Shown here piece after piece: positions 61,481-64,000 of a stretch of 64,000 bases of DNA. A program made the translations under genes and the position numbers. The notes beneath the pieces are model-generated. The model was not told the origin of the DNA. It worked only from the letters and a program-made list of their open reading frames with translations, and ran no database searches. Positions within the stretch are counted from its first letter, which is position 1. Each line of letters begins with the position of its first letter. Where the stretch lies: NCBI GenBank assembly GCA_003024785.1, contig PUQB01000065.1, positions 77,501-141,500 on the forward strand. The letters are read 5' to 3'. This DNA is from Selaginella tamariscina. Lineage: Eukaryota > Streptophyta > Lycopodiopsida > Selaginellales > Selaginellaceae.

Positions 61481-64000
61481 AAGAGTCCCGCACGTTGAAA
61501 CTACATCAACTACCCATGTACGTGTATATTTCAACATAATATTTTTATGTATACTATATGTTTGAGTTGTGCTGGAGAGAATAATTGAAGAACTGCAGTC
61601 CAAGATGGGTGTCTTTTTAACTATATATTGTTGTTGTCATCCGTATTTTACATAACACTTATTTTATTAATCATGATTAATTTTAAAATAAATATCTTAA
61701 ATATGTTTATAGCTTAGGGTGTATTTTATATATATTCCGGTAGATTTCAAGTAACATTTGCATTTCAGCATTTGAACTACATAATTCTATAGTTGTCTTT
61801 TCTTCTCATTGTAATAGTAATAACCTGCAACTCCATGGTTATTTCTTCTTTTTATTATAGTGGTCATATAAGTTATTCTTGTCATTTCTTATATCAATAA
61901 GTTACACTTATATTTTCTTTACATAAACTTTCACTTTACCAAATTTTATCTCTTGAACCTTTAGTGACATGTACCTCACCCACATCATTAATCAAGAGTT
62001 AAACATGAGGTAAATTAATTCTTTCTACTACCAATAATATGTTTAAAATCTTAGTGTTCTATTGTTCAATACCACATAATGTTTTTACTACATTACGTGT
62101 GATATATAATTGTAGTCCGTGGTATTAATTACCCCTTTAGTTCTATACCCTAATACTTTAAACATTCACAAAGCACTCATTTTTTTGGTATCGTAACCTA
62201 GTTATGTTCTTAATCTAATTATTAGCTATGTATTACTTAAAGTTTGTTTAATATTTTAATTATTTAAGTTTAAAATTAATCTATATCAAATATTAAATTA
62301 TATTTGAATAAAATTATATATATATAAACTATACAATATAAAATTAACAAATGTAAACTTTTAAACTATATAAAAATTATATATTAAATTATTTCAAATT
62401 ATATTTTATATAGGTTTAAAATTTACCCTTTTTAGATGTCAAATGGTTTTTAAATCTACTATATTAAATTTATATTTAATATAAATTTAAATTGCATATA
62501 AATTATGTATAAATGAAGCTACACATAATTATATATTAAAACTATATTAAATCATATTTAAACTATGTATTTATGTAAATTTAATATTTACTACGTATAT
62601 TTATATGTAATATTTAAATTATGTAATGTCAAATTTTTTAATGAGCACTGTACAGATATGTGGACATGTATATTACAATATATACGTTATATGTATACAA
62701 ATAACACACATAGCGTGGTTTATGTAGACATGTTTTATACATGTGTACATATTGTTTTATACGTGTTAATGTACATATCCCGCCTACATTATATTATATA
62801 TATATTCACATTCTTTATACATGTTATATAAGCCTTTTGGGTTTTAAACACATACTTCTCTCTCTAATTCACCAATTCAAATTATATTTTATATAGGTTT
62901 AAAATTTACCCTTTTTGGTTTTTAAATTTACTATATTAAATTTATATTTAATATAAATTTAAATTGCATATAAATTATGTATAAATGAAGCTATATTAAA
63001 TCATATTTAAACTATGTAAATTTAATATTTACTAATGTAATATTTAAATTATGTAATGTCAAATTTTTTAATGAGCACTGTACAGATATGTGGACATGTA
63101 TATTACAATATGTACGTATGCATATAACACACATAGCGTGGTTTATGTAGACATGTTTTATACATATGTACATATTGTTTTATACGTGTTAATGTACATA
63201 TCCCGCCTACATTATATTATAATATATATATATTCACATTCTTTATACATGTTATATAAGCCTTTTGGGTTTTAACACATACTTCTCTCTCACACACAAC
63301 CTGTGTGCACATGCATGTGCAACCATATGTAAATATGTGCATGTATGTATGCCTTTGCTCACATACACAAGAGGTCTATTCAAGTATATATATATATATA
63401 TATATTCACAATATACTCTACAGGTATACAAGTGTATATATGGACATATGAATACACATTAAAGACTGTATATTGTTTCATATTCAAAACCATATATTGT
63501 TTAGTACGAATCCTTTTCATGTCATGCACATTATAAGATGTGTGCATGGCTGTGTCTTTACGTGTATGTACATACATGTCGTGATTTAAAAGAGTTTGTA
63601 TGTCCTGTTAATTTTTGTGTAGCTCTACACATAATGATAGTTTTATAAATTTTATTTATAGATCATGCGACACTGAATTTTGTAACGAGCGGTGGTGTAA
63701 GAAGACAAAACGTAATAAATAAATGAAGTATGTATGAGTGTTGTGAATACGTTGATATTATGTGTTTGTGTATATGCATGTCTATTCTTTTTATGTATTG
63801 ATTTTTGTGTTTTATTTATTAATTGAATTGTTTATGGTGAACACAAAGATAAATATGCAATTTAATATTATAGAAGCACATTGGTTTCTTATCGTGCTGA
63901 AGCTCTTCTAAACAGTTGGTATACATGTATTTTGTTTAATAAATGGTATATGTATTGTCTTAAAACAATAACCAGCACCATATACTTCTTATACATACAT
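61481..64000. other. AT-rich intergenic DNA
   Basis: No gene is supported. Open stretches at 62565-62831 and 63090-63462 are AT-rich and fall inside the duplicated block. Confidence 0.7.
62393..63290 (+). repeat. direct duplication of about 0.4-0.5 kb
   Basis: Copy 1 (62393-62875) and copy 2 (62876-63290) share ATTATATTTTATATAGGTTT, GAGCACTGTACAGATATGTG and ACATATCCCGCCTACATT. Copy 2 is shorter by a few internal deletions. Confidence 0.9.

Overview
The window reads as nuclear DNA of a land plant, most likely a seed-free vascular plant such as a lycophyte or fern (inference). The evidence is a twelve-exon DYW-type pentatricopeptide-repeat (PPR) gene, an MFT-type PEBP gene with the canonical four-exon structure, a chromodomain Ty3/gypsy element primed by initiator tRNA-Met, interstitial CCCTAAA repeats, and AT-rich intergenic DNA full of CA/CT/AT microsatellites. 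All recognisable genes carry spliceosomal introns or plant-family domains.

Layout. About 141-9518 is a roughly 9.4 kb element with inverted ends. Its outer ends are arrays of an 18-bp perfect palindrome (about 30 copies at a 45-bp period on the left, four on the right). Inside these are inverted arms carrying the leader and first exons of a gene, then two genes: a ParB/sulfiredoxin-fold protein with a methyltransferase-like C-terminal part, and a NIF/FCP1-type HAD phosphatase-like protein. A 1.72 kb solo LTR with a perfect 5-bp target duplication has landed in the right arm. I recognise no named transposon family here; this is the best candidate for something undescribed.

9519-29640 is a retrotransposon graveyard. 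It holds one nearly full-length chromovirus on the minus strand (12252 to at least 19445), many copies and fragments of its LTR in both orientations, nested insertions, a 104-base assembly gap, interstitial telomere-like repeats, tRNA-like sequences and tandem repeats built around a T-arm-like hairpin.

29641-48100 is gene-bearing: a decayed E2 (UBC-fold) gene with an RG-rich tail (33.7-35.9 kb), an intronless PPR gene with one frame break (37.7-39.3 kb), an intact MFT gene with a G-box/RY/TATA upstream region (40.2-42.1 kb), and a minus-strand DYW PPR gene intact over 833 codons (44.1-47.9 kb) whose stop after the DYW tripeptide appears lost to a microsatellite.

49.1-52.8 kb is an old Ty3/gypsy fossil. 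54.4-61.5 kb is a cluster of decaying F-box-like gene copies in alternating orientation, with one best copy at 59.66-60.69 kb. The rest to 64 kb is AT-rich DNA with a 0.4-0.5 kb direct duplication.

The two organelle-type PPR genes and MFT are ordinary host functions (RNA processing/editing; seed/spore-type ABA-linked signalling by family analogy). Nothing suggests that the neighbouring genes form one pathway, apart from the two genes inside the 141-9518 element.
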